A stretch of 64,000 nucleotides of DNA from the NCBI RefSeq assembly GCF_028623165.1, contig NZ_CP117768.1, positions 2,418,001 through 2,482,000 of the forward strand. Direction: 5' to 3'. Source of the DNA: Nostoc sp. UHCC 0926 (lineage in GTDB: Bacteria; Cyanobacteriota; Cyanobacteriia; Cyanobacteriales; Nostocaceae). The notes under the pieces are model-generated. The model was not told the origin of the DNA. It worked only from the letters and a program-made list of their open reading frames with translations, and did not search any database. How positions within the stretch are numbered: position 1 is the stretch's first letter; each line of letters opens with the position of its first letter. Position numbers and translations under genes: made by a program. Below, piece by piece: positions 47,698 to 56,849 of this stretch.

Positions 47698-48441
47698 CTA
47701 AACGAAGTTGTTTCCACCATCAACGTTGATAGTTTGACCGGTTATGAAGGCTGCGTCATCTGATGCAAGGAATAGTACCGTCCCAACCAGATCGTCGGCA
47801 GTTTCTCGTCGCTTGATCGCTCTTGCTTCTGCCTGCTTGTCGAGTACAGCGGCAGGAAAAAGCGCAATGACGGGTGGTGTATCCGTTATGCCCGGAGTAA
47901 TAGCATTGACGGTGATGTTATGTTGTCCGAGTGCGTTCGCAAGTGACCTGGTGAACCCAATCACGCCCGCCTTTGCAGCGACGTAGTGGCATTGATCTGG
48001 CGTTCCGGCAAAAATACTTCCAGAACTCGTATTAATGATCCGCCCGGCTTTGCTGACCTTGATCAACGGTAGGAGCGATCGCGTCATCAGAAATGGACCG
48101 TCGAGATTGATTGCACATATCTCGCGCCATTCAGCATACGATATCTCCTCAAAAGGCGTGACTGGAAATTTGCCTGCATTGTTGACCAGAATATCGACTG
48201 CACCCCACGTCTGCTGTACCTGATCTGAGAGATTCTTGCAGTTTGACTCACTGCTTACATCTGCCTCGATCGCCAGCAACCCATCTGGCGAGCCGAGATC
48301 AACTACCAATTGGTTAAGCGCTTCCGTTCTGTTATCGACCGCACAGACCTTCGCTCCCTCCGACAGAAAGCGGCGCGTAATTGCGCTACCAATTCCTCCA
48401 GCAGCACCAGTAACAACTACGAATTTGTTTGAGAATCGCAT
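47698..48441 (-). CDS. Short-chain dehydrogenase/reductase (FabG-like)
   Basis: 247 residues from the ATG at 48441 (MRFSNKFVVV), chosen because AAAGGAG lies just upstream; an ATG nine codons earlier is less likely. The NAD(P) loop is VVTGAAGGIGSAITRRFLSE. NNAGKFP, the catalytic serine in NTSSGSIFAG and CHYVAAKAGVIGFTR (YxxxK) complete the SDR core. The C-terminus ITGQTINVDGGNNFV is typical of classical SDRs. Substrate unknown. It is placed between the cupin and NmrA genes. Confidence 0.9.
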   Translation of the reverse strand: MRFSNKFVVVTGAAGGIGSAITRRFLSEGAKVCAVDNRTEALNQLVVDLGSPDGLLAIEADVSSESNCKNLSDQVQQTWGAVDILVNNAGKFPVTPFEEISYAEWREICAINLDGPFLMTRSLLPLIKVSKAGRIINTSSGSIFAGTPDQCHYVAAKAGVIGFTRSLANALGQHNITVNAITPGITDTPPVIALFPAAVLDKQAEARAIKRRETADDLVGTVLFLASDDAAFITGQTINVDGGNNFV

Positions 48442-48494
48442 CGTTTGCTCCTTTAAAGTGGTTAGCAAGTTCCGATCGGTTTGTGAGGCATCAA

Positions 48495-49379
48495 TTACAA
48501 GTTCTTGTCAGATTTTGCCCAGTTGTGGTCGCGCAAATAGGATTCAAAGTCGGTCGGTGCCGGAAAATCGCGTTTCAACTGCGCTAGATCCGCCCCGTAG
48601 CCAACGTTCTCAAGCCAGCGATACATAATAGTCACTTCCTCCCCGGCTTGCTGCTCAAACGCTTCAAACGGAATTTGTTGGTATTCGACGTTTTTTCCGA
48701 AAATGCGGCTGAATGTGGTAGCGATTTCCGTCATGGTCATATCCACACTGGCGACTTCCTGTTCACGGTTCAAGAAATCGGTGGGACGATCAAACACCTC
48801 AGCGACCATTTCCCCGTAATCTTCTTCGGAAAGCTGCTGTAATTTCGTTTCCGGACTGAGCGGCTGGGAAAGCGTTCCGGCTTCAATCATTGGACGCATC
48901 GCGTTGTAATTGTAGAAAAAGAAAACCGGACGCATCATCGTGTAAGGCAAACCAAGCGATCGGATGTATTCTTCGACTTGAAACTTGCTGTCGAAATGCG
49001 GAATGCCCGTGTTGCGTTCGGCGCTCCCCACCGAACTGTAGACGAAATGCTGGATGCCCGCCGATGAAGCTGCGTCTGCGACCGTTTTGCCGTCGCGGAT
49101 TTCGGCTGATAATCCGCCTTTGAGGAAGGTCTGTAGCGAAAAAACGCCATAGGCACCTTGCAGAGCGCGATCGAGGGAAGCGCGATCGCTAAACTCTCCG
49201 ACTACGAGTTCTGCCCCTGCTTGTTGGAGTGCTTGAGCAGCGGGCTTGTTTGGATCGCGCACAAAGGCACGCACCTTGAAATTTCCGTGCTGCAAAAGAT
49301 GACGCGCCACCGCGCCGCCCTGATTGCCCGTAGCTCCGGTGACTAAGATAAGTCGTTCTGCGTTTATTTGCTGTGTCAT
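48495..49379 (-). CDS. NmrA-like NAD(P)-binding protein
   Basis: 294 residues. The Rossmann start is LILVTGATGNQGGAVARHLL. VRAFVRDPNKPAAQAL and GAELVVGEFSDRASLDRAL follow, all typical of the NmrA/HSCARG group of atypical SDRs. FVYSSVGSAERNTGIPHFDS, YTMMRPVFFFYNY and a winged C-terminal part match. These proteins sense NADP(H) balance or reduce quinones. It is the first gene of the leftward operon and divergent from the LysR gene, with 130 bp between them. Confidence 0.9.
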   Translation of the reverse strand: MTQQINAERLILVTGATGNQGGAVARHLLQHGNFKVRAFVRDPNKPAAQALQQAGAELVVGEFSDRASLDRALQGAYGVFSLQTFLKGGLSAEIRDGKTVADAASSAGIQHFVYSSVGSAERNTGIPHFDSKFQVEEYIRSLGLPYTMMRPVFFFYNYNAMRPMIEAGTLSQPLSPETKLQQLSEEDYGEMVAEVFDRPTDFLNREQEVASVDMTMTEIATTFSRIFGKNVEYQQIPFEAFEQQAGEEVTIMYRWLENVGYGADLAQLKRDFPAPTDFESYLRDHNWAKSDKNL

Positions 49380-49511
49380 GCTTGTTTTTTCGATACTGTT
49401 TGCGTATCTGAAATTTACGGACAGTCTAAACAGTAGCTTATACAGACAAAGAGAAAAAGTAGTTAAAATTCAAAGCACTTATGCAAAAAATTCAAAGATG
49501 TGGTTGCGTCA

Positions 49512-50429
49512 ATGGACAAGCTCAAAAGCCTGATGATTTTTATGCGCTCTGCTCAATATGGCAGCTTTTCTGAGGCAGCCCGACAGTTAGGCATGGCTCC
49601 GTCAGCCGTGAGTCGGGCTGTATTGCGCTTAGAAGATGAATTGGGGGTGCGCTTGCTCCAGCGGACGACTCGCAGTTTGACGCTGACCGAAGATGGCAAC
49701 CGATTTTATCAACGCTCTCAGCAAATTCTCAACGATTTGGAAGAAGCCGAACTCGAAGTCAAACAATCGCAATCCATGCCGATGGGAACATTGCGACTGG
49801 ATCTGAGCTTTGTGTTTGGCAAAATGCATATCGCTCCAGCGCTGCTGCAATTTGCCGCACAATATCCGAAGCTAAATCTGAATGTTTCTTTTAACGATCG
49901 CCTGATCGATCTGATTGAGGAAGGCGTTGATGCGACTGTGCGGATTGGAATCAGCAGCGATTGCAGTTTAATCATGTACCACCTGGCAACTGCACGCTAC
50001 ATCACTTGTGCCTCGCCGCAGTATCTTGCCCAGTATGGTACACCCATAATACCCACAGAACTATTGCAGCATCGCTGTGTCAACTTTATCTATCCACAGA
50101 CTCGGCGAGAAGCTAACTGGAAGTTTGCACAAGAGGGAAAATCGATTGACCTTGCCGTTGACAGTTATCTGCGATTTGATAACTCAGAAGTCATTTTAGA
50201 GGCAGTCATTCAAGGAGCTGGTGTGGTGCAATTGCCCAAATTTATTGCAGCGAACGCGATCGCCCGGGGCGACCTCCAACCGATTCTCCAAGCCTACACG
50301 ACCCAAGTCGGATTACCGATCGCAGTGTTGTATCCGCAAAAACGCTATCTCTCGGCTAAAGTTCGCGTTTTTGTTGAGTTTATGAAAGAATTGACGGCTG
50401 CTTTAAAGCGAGATGATGTTGTAGATTAG
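49512..50429 (+). CDS. LysR-family transcription regulator
   Basis: 305 residues from the ATG at 49512 (MDKLKSLMIF); a GTG at 49500 would add four residues. The winged HTH is SFSEAARQLGMAPSAVSRAV then LRLEDELGVRLLQRTTRSLT (about 18-57). The substrate-binding domain starts near MGTLRLDLS and ends with VRVFVEFMKELT. It is divergent from the NmrA-SDR-cupin genes, the standard layout in which a LysR protein controls its neighbour, so it is the likely regulator of the island. G+C is moderate and HIP1 sites are present. Confidence 0.92.
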   Translation: MDKLKSLMIFMRSAQYGSFSEAARQLGMAPSAVSRAVLRLEDELGVRLLQRTTRSLTLTEDGNRFYQRSQQILNDLEEAELEVKQSQSMPMGTLRLDLSFVFGKMHIAPALLQFAAQYPKLNLNVSFNDRLIDLIEEGVDATVRIGISSDCSLIMYHLATARYITCASPQYLAQYGTPIIPTELLQHRCVNFIYPQTRREANWKFAQEGKSIDLAVDSYLRFDNSEVILEAVIQGAGVVQLPKFIAANAIARGDLQPILQAYTTQVGLPIAVLYPQKRYLSAKVRVFVEFMKELTAALKRDDVVD

Positions 50430-50640
50430 ACTTATCCTTAATATAAGCTTCATGAGATAATTAAGCAAATCAATAGAAATTAAAGTGCATCTAGTATGCA
50501 ATACCTTAGCCAAAATAAGAGTATAAAGACAGAATTTTTTAGCATTAGTAGAGTTAGCGGAACAAAAATATTTAGAGAAAAAAACGCTTATTAAAAAAAA
50601 TAAAACTCAGATTGTGGCTATAGGAGGTGGAAGGAAATTT

Positions 50641-50931
50641 AACCAACTGTGCCAATTTTGATGGTTCTGGTTTCGATGAATTGCTGTTGGTTTGATGGTC
50701 ACTGACTTGTACTGAGCGCAGTCGAAGTAGCTTTGTTGAAGTGTGCCAAGTTTCGGTATACTGCTGCTGTATCTCCTAATCGCTAGGTAGAAGTTTTACC
50801 TCTTGCAGACCTGCGATCGCAATTTGTCGTGCTTGGGCTGCTGACACATTTTGATGTCGCACAATCGCTTCTGTTAGCTGTTTGGTTTTTACACTCCTTG
50901 GCAGTTTTTCACTGCTTAGACCTTAACCACA
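50641..50931. pseudogene. Decayed duplicate of part of the ABC transporter gene and its upstream region
   Basis: 50641-50880 matches 44082-44273 (internal ABC coding sequence) with scattered changes and a 50-bp insertion containing TTGTACTGAGCGCAGTCGAA. Directly joined, 50881-50931 matches 44702-44752. The intervening 430 bp of the original is deleted. It cannot code. It marks the right side of the island. Confidence 0.8.
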
Positions 50932-51115
50932 ATTAACATCATATACTTCCACAATATACACGCATCTGCGATGTAGAACCGCCTGTGATTTGGGGAAATT
51001 GCGATCGGCTCATGGTATCCTCTTTTTTCAGAGTTCTAGTCTTTACATAACACCATTAACCACAGACAGTTGCCACCACGAACAAAACAGCCAGGAGAGG
51101 AAATCCGTAAATTGG

Positions 51116-51390
51116 TTAAAGAGCGTCGTGAGTCTGCAATGCTGAGTTATGTTTTTGCAGTGGTTGTTCCCGTTTTTCTGATTTGATATCTCCAGTGATC
51201 ATTGCCAGTATAGGTCTGGATTGTGTTGGTATGGTAGAGAGTAGTTCAGAGATTTTGTGGAACTGGTCTAGCGCCAATGCTCGTAGTCCATAAAATGCTA
51301 ATGCTCGATGTTCTTCACTTACCTGATCGCAGTGTGGGAAGAGAAATTGATCTATGAGCTTAAGCGATCGCAGACAAAAAAATAGTACAT
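51116..51390 (-). pseudogene. Coding-like remnant without a start codon
   Basis: About 90 codons are open on this strand and read like a protein, for example LIDQFLFPHCDQVSEEHRAL, AFYGLRALALDQFHKISELL and PTQSRPILAMITGDI. No ATG, GTG or TTG start with a ribosome binding site was found, and a stop lies just upstream. Family not recognised. It could be the 3' end of a lost gene. The opposite strand also shows about 35 codons (PGEEIRKLVKERRESAMLSY) ending at 51186. Confidence 0.3.
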
Positions 51391-51441
51391 CCTATTGGTC
51401 AGTGCGAGATAATCTAGAAACAGAGTCGTAGGAGAAATATT

Positions 51442-51726
51442 ATGCAAGCTTACAAACTTAAAGGAAAAATCGATTCAGCAGGTAACTTGGTGATTATCGA
51501 ACCTGTGAATTTACCCCCCGGAGATGTGGAAGTGATTGTCTTGCAAGCTATTGAGAAGCTTGACAATATTACAGTCCCAGCAAGTGAACCGCAGACAGAG
51601 ATACCTAAAAGACGAACTAAAATCAATGCTTTGCAAAACTGGTTTGAGAAAACTCAGCCAGCACCTCCTGATTTTGATCCAGATCAAGCCAAATGGGAAT
51701 ATTTAAAGGATAAACATAACCTGTGA
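51442..51726 (+). CDS. Antitoxin-like partner of a PIN toxin
   Basis: 94 residues. The start MQAYKLKGKIDSAGNLVIIE then PVNLPPGDVEVIVLQ is like the small beta-strand DNA-binding antitoxins often found before PIN genes in cyanobacteria. The C-terminal half is polar (INALQNWFEKTQPAPPDFDP) and probably wraps the toxin. GGAGAAATATT precedes the ATG. The stop overlaps the next start in GTGA, showing coupling. Assignment rests on size, context and this pattern. Confidence 0.75.
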   Translation: MQAYKLKGKIDSAGNLVIIEPVNLPPGDVEVIVLQAIEKLDNITVPASEPQTEIPKRRTKINALQNWFEKTQPAPPDFDPDQAKWEYLKDKHNL

Positions 51727-52142
51727 AAGTCTTGCTTGACACCAACATAATTGTGGATATTGCCCTAGAACGACAGCCATATATCACTAATAGCGAGACA
51801 GTTTTAGCATTTGTTGAACAGGGACAAATAGAAGGCTACATTTCAGCATCAACCATTAGCGACCTTTACTATCTTATCCGTAAACAAAAAGGTCGAGATT
51901 TAACTATTGAGTTTTTGAGACAAATAGTTACCTTCTGTCAAATTGCTACGGTAAATCAAGCTGTAATTACGATGGCTCTAACAGCGAGTTTTAGGGATTT
52001 TGAAGATGCTATTCAATACTCCACTGCTGTCTTGAATCAATTAGATGCGATTATTACCCGTAATCCTCAAGACTTCCCCGTTATTACACCCCAAATTCTA
52101 ACTCCTGAGCAATTGATTCAGGAATTAACAAATTCTCCTTAA
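51723..52142 (+). CDS. PIN-domain ribonuclease toxin (VapC-like)
   Basis: 139 residues. The first acidic residue is in MKVLLDTNIIVDIALERQP, a second in the ASTISDLYYLIRK region, and later acidic residues are in SFRDFEDAIQYSTAV and DAIITRNPQDFP. This order of Asp/Glu clusters is that of the PIN fold active site. It would cut RNA when not bound by the antitoxin. The start is GTG, overlapping the antitoxin stop by 4 bp. Confidence 0.88.
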   Translation: MKVLLDTNIIVDIALERQPYITNSETVLAFVEQGQIEGYISASTISDLYYLIRKQKGRDLTIEFLRQIVTFCQIATVNQAVITMALTASFRDFEDAIQYSTAVLNQLDAIITRNPQDFPVITPQILTPEQLIQELTNSP

Positions 52143-52230
52143 ATGTTTTTCCTTAAAACAAAGATTATGGTAAATCTTAATCGTTCCTATTCTGCCAACA
52201 GTACTGGAAATTATTTGCTACCTTTTACCA

Positions 52231-52416
52231 ATGAGAAATGATGATCCATTTACACCGTCTTTGAAGTCTCATAAGTTAACAGGAAATTTAGCTCTTTTGT
52301 GGTCTTGTTCTGTTGCTTATGATTGTAGAATTATCTTTAATTTCTCTGAGGATGAGAAGTTTTTATAAATGGTTATTTTATTGATTGATATTGGCAGCCA
52401 TGATGAAGTTTATTAA
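52231..52416 (+). pseudogene. RelE/YafQ-type toxin remnant with an in-frame stop
   Basis: The frame reads NDDPFTPSLKSHKLTGNLAL, then WSCSVAYDCRIIFNFSEDEK, a TAA at 52366-52368, and continues in the same frame VILLIDIGSHDEVY before its proper stop. The DPFxPSLKxHKLxG and DIGxHDEVY motifs are those of RelE/StbE-type mRNA interferases. The N-terminal half is missing or degenerate (traces from about 52200). No antitoxin gene remains. Non-functional, or only a relic. Confidence 0.7.
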
Positions 52417-52637
52417 ATTGTAAAATAGAGGCTGAAGCTTGGGATTGAAAAATTAAAATTCTCTATCCCTAACTGCTCGATAGCTAAACTAAGTGATGTC
52501 TCATGACAAGACGCAAAGCGTCAACGCACACAAAAAAAATAGCACATCCTAAAGGATGGCTATTTGTAAAAATTGTCTAATCGTAATACTTCCTGCTAAG
52601 TATGTAAGCAAATTGAATACACGCTCAACTACCAACT

Positions 52638-53210
52638 TTAGAACGGAATATCATCTGGATCTGGTTCTTCCTCTTTCACTGCTGGATAAGTGGTTCGCTC
52701 ATATGTGGGTTGGGGTACGGGTTCGTAAGTTTTCGTTTGGGGAGCAACGCCAACAGGATTTGTCGCTGGAGTAGGCGCTGGACGTGGTGAATCGTAATTG
52801 GGAACGTCTTTCTGTGGAGGACGAGATGCTGAAGATGGTTGTCGGGGAGCAGTTTCAGTCAATGATGGAGTTACGGTTGCTGAGGGTAATGGATCAGTAT
52901 TAAAACTACCTCCAACAGATTGAATTTGTTGCACTGTCAATTCAGCGCGTTTTTCTTTAAAACCTTCTTGACGATCAACAGTATTCATAGTTAAACGTCC
53001 TACCAGGATGACGCGATCGCCTTGGTGGTAGTTTTGCTGAATTTCTGTCGCTAAATTCCCCCAGCCAACTACTTTCAGCGTGGCTGGTGGATCTTCTGGT
53101 TTCTGGGAATTGGGAAACTGCACCAACATTTCCGTGACTCCCAGATTATCCGCTGTATAGCGGAGTTGTGGCTCGTTTATAATTTCCACCATCAAAACGC
53201 AGCTGTTCAT
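52638..53210 (-). CDS. ssb: Single-stranded DNA-binding protein
   Basis: 190 residues from the ATG at 53210 (MNSCVLMVEI). The OB fold includes EIINEPQLRYTADNLGVTEM, VVGWGNLATEIQQNY and GDRVILVGRLTMN. A long Pro/Ser/Thr-rich linker (about 110-180) precedes the acidic tip EEPDPDDIPF, which recruits replication and repair proteins. It starts as cyanobacterial SSB proteins do. An upstream ATG seven codons earlier is possible but less like the family. Confidence 0.92.
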   Translation of the reverse strand: MNSCVLMVEIINEPQLRYTADNLGVTEMLVQFPNSQKPEDPPATLKVVGWGNLATEIQQNYHQGDRVILVGRLTMNTVDRQEGFKEKRAELTVQQIQSVGGSFNTDPLPSATVTPSLTETAPRQPSSASRPPQKDVPNYDSPRPAPTPATNPVGVAPQTKTYEPVPQPTYERTTYPAVKEEEPDPDDIPF

Positions 53211-53482
53211 TAAAATTACTCCTGACTGCAAAAAGTACTGATTGAAAAAGAGGGGGTTTTTCTATGTAGTGCCAATTAATATCTAGATATGTTTAATTGT
53301 TTGCATTTTTTAATAATGCCTGAGTTTTTAGTTATTTCTAGCATAAAAGCCAAGCGATCGCTTTGAACAGCATTGAGTATACTGTTCGCCACCTTCGCTT
53401 GACTAAATTGAGCATTCAATTCTGCATAGAGTAGTATAATTGTACCACCTATCCATGAAATAGAAAAAATTCTTGGCAAAAA

Positions 53483-54739
53483 TTAAGTCTTGACGTGAAC
53501 TGGAAAAACACCCAAGGCGATCAACCTGGCTGGAAGGTCGCGCAAGATGGGTAAGCGCAAAAACGCAGGTGGTACAAAGGTGCGATTTGAGGTGAGAACC
53601 GGGGCCAATACCCGCTTTTGGATAAAAGTTTGAAACGCCTGAATGATCCGTGTGGGCAACTCGCGTTGACGTTGTACTTTTGCTAGGTCGCTAAGTTGTA
53701 CTTCTCGGTTTTTGAGCGGTTTGCTGAGTACATTTGCCGCGACTACAGCATCTTGAATCGCGTAATTAATGCCAACTCCACCAACGGGGGACATTATATG
53801 AGCTGCATCACCGATGAGTAACAGTCCCGGACGATACCAGCGTTTGACACGGCTGGACTCGACTGAGAGAAAAGCTATTTGTGACCAATCATCTAAATTT
53901 TGGAGGCGTTGCTGGAATTCTGGCACCACTTCGGCAACAGATTTTTTTAATTCCTCCAAACCCTCAGCCCTTAGTTGTTGATAGCCTCCTTTAGGAATAA
54001 TATAGGCAAGTTGCCACTCATCACCACGGTCAAGCATGGCGATTAGCTTACCTTGACCAAAGCGCCCCATTCCCCCTTCAGGGTCTTCTGGTTGACGCGG
54101 TAGGCGAAACCAGAGGATATCCATTGGCGGCGAGGTTTCGATTGATTCAAACTCACCCAGGTGGCGTAAACGTGAGTGGCGACCGTCTGCACCAACTGTC
54201 AGTATTGCCCGAATTTCATGCCAACCACCGCCTCCTCGATAGCGGACACCTTGAATCACACCATTTTCGTTAATTAGTTCCTGTACATTCGCACCCATCA
54301 CCAGATGGAAACTAGGATATTTTTGCGCTTCTTGGGTGATGAACTCCAGGAATTTCACCTGGGGAAGCATTGTAATGTAGGGATAATGGGTTTTCAGATG
54401 ACTAAAATCTGCGAATGTGACAGTATCTTGAGGAGTTTGAATACTAATTTGGCGCATTTTAGTATGGGGGAGTTTTAGCAAGCGATCGCTTAGTCCCAAT
54501 TCCTCCATAATTTCCATCACCGACGGATGAATCGTATCGCCACGAAAATCGCGATCCAAGTCTTTGTGTGCTTCCAGCAGGATCACAGAAATGCCTTGAC
54601 GCGCTAACAACAGTGCCAATACTGCTCCTGCTGGGCCTCCACCCACAATGCAACAATCTGTAGTTTGTCCGTCTACAATGTCATGGACAGGGTTAATGCT
54701 TGGGTCTTGGGAAAGATTTTTAGGTACATCGGTAGTCAT
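53483..54739 (-). CDS. FAD-dependent monooxygenase (UbiH/PHBH-like)
   Basis: 418 residues. The FAD dinucleotide motif is CCIVGGGPAGAVLALLLARQ (about 29-48), then ISVILLEAHKDLDRDFRGDT. The DG motif is VGADGRHSRLR, and the GD motif LLIGDAAHIMSPVGGVGINY binds the ribityl chain. It would hydroxylate an aromatic or similar ring using NAD(P)H and oxygen; the substrate is unknown. It is divergent from the ABC gene at 54926, and AGGAGGTG precedes its ATG. Confidence 0.92.
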   Translation of the reverse strand: MTTDVPKNLSQDPSINPVHDIVDGQTTDCCIVGGGPAGAVLALLLARQGISVILLEAHKDLDRDFRGDTIHPSVMEIMEELGLSDRLLKLPHTKMRQISIQTPQDTVTFADFSHLKTHYPYITMLPQVKFLEFITQEAQKYPSFHLVMGANVQELINENGVIQGVRYRGGGGWHEIRAILTVGADGRHSRLRHLGEFESIETSPPMDILWFRLPRQPEDPEGGMGRFGQGKLIAMLDRGDEWQLAYIIPKGGYQQLRAEGLEELKKSVAEVVPEFQQRLQNLDDWSQIAFLSVESSRVKRWYRPGLLLIGDAAHIMSPVGGVGINYAIQDAVVAANVLSKPLKNREVQLSDLAKVQRQRELPTRIIQAFQTFIQKRVLAPVLTSNRTFVPPAFLRLPILRDLPARLIALGVFPVHVKT

Positions 54740-54925
54740 AACAACACCTCCTGACAGCCCTAAAATTTAGAATAGTTTGCTTTTTATGGTAAAAGCTGTT
54801 TTTTTAACTTTTCGTATTTAGATAGAACGTGTATTATTATGAGCGCTAAAGTGTCATTAGTCATTAGTCTTTTTTCCAATGCTCCATGACCGATGCCCCA
54901 TGCCCAATGACAATAATTAACAGTT

Positions 54926-56248
54926 GTGTCCCAAGTTATTTTAGAAAACGTTTATAAAAGTTTTTCCTCGCGTAAAGGGGAAAGTGTTACCTCACAAACC
55001 CAATCTCCTCTCACACTTGCGGAAAAAACTGATGTAGCGCCAGAGCGTGCGGAAAGTGTCAATGTCTTGCGACGGATTAACCTAACGATCGCAGATGGCG
55101 AATTTATGGTGCTGGTAGGCCCTTCCGGTTGTGGTAAAAGCACCCTGCTGCGGTTAATCGCCGGTTTGGAAGTGATGACTGGCGGTAATATCTGGGTAGG
55201 CGATCGCTTGATCAATGACCTACCACCCAAGGAACGCGACATCGCAATGGTGTTTCAAAATTATGCCCTCTATCCTCACATGACGGTGTATGACAACATC
55301 GCCTTTGGGTTACGCCGCAGGGGAAGCAGGGGAGCAGAGGAGCAGAGGAGCAGAGGAGAAAATACTTCCTCGTCTCAATATCTTCAGGCGTGGGCGGAAA
55401 ATCTTTTTGTGGGGGCAACCAGAAAGTTACCTAAAGGATTGCGCTACATTTCTGACAAAGAACGGGCGGTAAATGAGCAGGTGCGTAGTGTTGCTCAACT
55501 GTTGCAAATCGAAACATTGCTGAAACGCTTACCCAAGCAGCTATCTGGGGGACAAAGGCAACGGGTTGCATTGGGAAGGGCGATCGCGCGTGACCCTCAA
55601 GTATTTTTAATGGATGAACCGCTTTCTAACTTAGATGCCAAACTGCGGGCGGAAACCCGCGCCCAAATTGTCAAATTGCAGCGCCAACTGGGGACAACGA
55701 CAATTTACGTCACCCATGACCAAACAGAAGCGATGACAATGGGCGATCGCATTGCAATTATGTCTGAGGGTAAAATTCAGCAAGTTGCTTCTCCCCTAGA
55801 ACTTTACAACCGCCCTGCCAACCTTTTTGTAGCAGAGTTCATTGGTTCACCACCGATGAATTTTATTTCTGTAGAATTCCATGCCCCGCAGTTGATTACT
55901 CATTCCCAGTTTCGTTTCACCCTGCCAGAAGTCTGGGGAAAAGCTTTACAAAAATATGATGGGAAAACTCTAATTTTAGGTATTCGCCCAGAACACTTGA
56001 ATTTGAGTATGCCTGCCACCAAAAATCTACCAGTGCAAGTAGATGTGGTAGAAAATCTCGGCAACGATTCCTTTCTCGCTGTTAAGATTGCCGAACCAGG
56101 ATCTCAACCTGCTACTACAGCCAATTACCTACAAGTACGAATCCCACCAGATCGATTTGTACAAGTTGGTGAGCAACTTTGGTTATCGCTAACTCTAGAG
56201 AAAATTCACTTTTTTGACCCGGAAACTGAGTTAGCGATATTTCCTTAA
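54926..56248 (+). CDS. Sugar-type ABC transporter ATPase (UgpC/MalK family) with in-frame repeat insertion
   Basis: 440 residues, GTG start. Walker A is VLVGPSGCGKSTLLRLIAGL, the Q-loop is MVFQNYALYPHMTVYDNIAF, the signature is QLSGGQRQRVALGRAIARDP and Walker B is VFLMDEPLSNLDAKLR. A C-terminal regulatory OB domain (TOBE; GIRPEHLNLSMP) follows. About 60 extra residues separate the Q-loop region (FGLR) from the helix before the signature. They begin RRGSRGAEEQRSRGENTSSS, encoded by GGAGCAGAGG repeats (about 55318-55360). A second extension near residues 14-38 precedes NVLRRINL. It energises uptake of a sugar or glycerol phosphate; permeases are elsewhere. Confidence 0.93.
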   Translation: MSQVILENVYKSFSSRKGESVTSQTQSPLTLAEKTDVAPERAESVNVLRRINLTIADGEFMVLVGPSGCGKSTLLRLIAGLEVMTGGNIWVGDRLINDLPPKERDIAMVFQNYALYPHMTVYDNIAFGLRRRGSRGAEEQRSRGENTSSSQYLQAWAENLFVGATRKLPKGLRYISDKERAVNEQVRSVAQLLQIETLLKRLPKQLSGGQRQRVALGRAIARDPQVFLMDEPLSNLDAKLRAETRAQIVKLQRQLGTTTIYVTHDQTEAMTMGDRIAIMSEGKIQQVASPLELYNRPANLFVAEFIGSPPMNFISVEFHAPQLITHSQFRFTLPEVWGKALQKYDGKTLILGIRPEHLNLSMPATKNLPVQVDVVENLGNDSFLAVKIAEPGSQPATTANYLQVRIPPDRFVQVGEQLWLSLTLEKIHFFDPETELAIFP

Positions 56249-56250
56249 AA

Positions 56251-56622
56251 CTATCCGCGCCTAATTGGTAGAATACGCACTCTGGATTGGGTTTGATCAA
56301 CAGTGACCAATGCGCCTGTCTCTAGTGAAGACTCAAACTGATTCAGGGCGGAAATAACTAGATTTTCCATACTGTTCGGCAAAACATCCTGGGTACGAAC
56401 CTGAATGACACTGGGAGTATCGGCACCTGTCGCAGCTAGCAGGGAACCGAAGTCCAAATCGTGAGTAAAGATAATATATCCATTAGTTCTTGCCCACTCC
56501 ATAATTATTGAATCTTTCTCACGGCGATCGCCAACAGGAGACCAGTGGACAGCAGCAATATTGTACTTCTCAAAAACCGCAACCCAATCAGGAGAAAGGT
56601 TCATATAAATCAAAATTTTCAT
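56251..56622 (-). CDS. DUF5615 PIN-like toxin candidate
   Basis: 123 residues. MKILIYMNLSPDWVAVFEKY, then HWSPVGDRREKDSIIMEWAR, IIFTHDLDFGSLLAATG and SVIQVRTQDVLPN form the DUF5615 pattern, a minimal PIN-like nuclease fold with conserved acidic residues. Position 7 is Met in IYMNLSP, where relatives usually have an Asp (LLDENLS), so an active-site residue may be lost. Its start overlaps the end of the DUF433 gene by 4 bp. Convergent with the ABC gene, with 2 bp between the stops. Confidence 0.85.
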   Translation of the reverse strand: MKILIYMNLSPDWVAVFEKYNIAAVHWSPVGDRREKDSIIMEWARTNGYIIFTHDLDFGSLLAATGADTPSVIQVRTQDVLPNSMENLVISALNQFESSLETGALVTVDQTQSRVRILPIRRG

Positions 56623-56849
56623 GCACTTCTGAGAGGGACTTCAATATCTTCAGCCCGCCATGCAGCATAGGCAAGTGCTTCATAGATGTCGTCTTCTTCG
56701 AGGTAGGGATATGCTTTGAGAATGTCGCTATTACTGTGTCCAGATGCCATTAATCCGACGATAGTGCCAACAGTAACACGCATTCCTCGAATACAGGGTT
56801 TGCCACCCATCACTTCAGGATTACGAGTAATTCTAGTGAGATTTTGCAT
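56619..56849 (-). CDS. DUF433 antitoxin-like protein
   Basis: 76 residues. ITRNPEVMGGKPCIRGMRVT then VGTIVGLMASGHSNSDILKA and YPYLEEDDIYEALAYAAWRA is the full DUF433 signature, a winged-helix-like small DNA-binding fold. It is nearly always next to DUF5615 proteins, as here, and is predicted to be the antitoxin of that pair. Promoter and operator should lie in 56850-56900. Confidence 0.9.
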   Translation of the reverse strand: MQNLTRITRNPEVMGGKPCIRGMRVTVGTIVGLMASGHSNSDILKAYPYLEEDDIYEALAYAAWRAEDIEVPLRSA

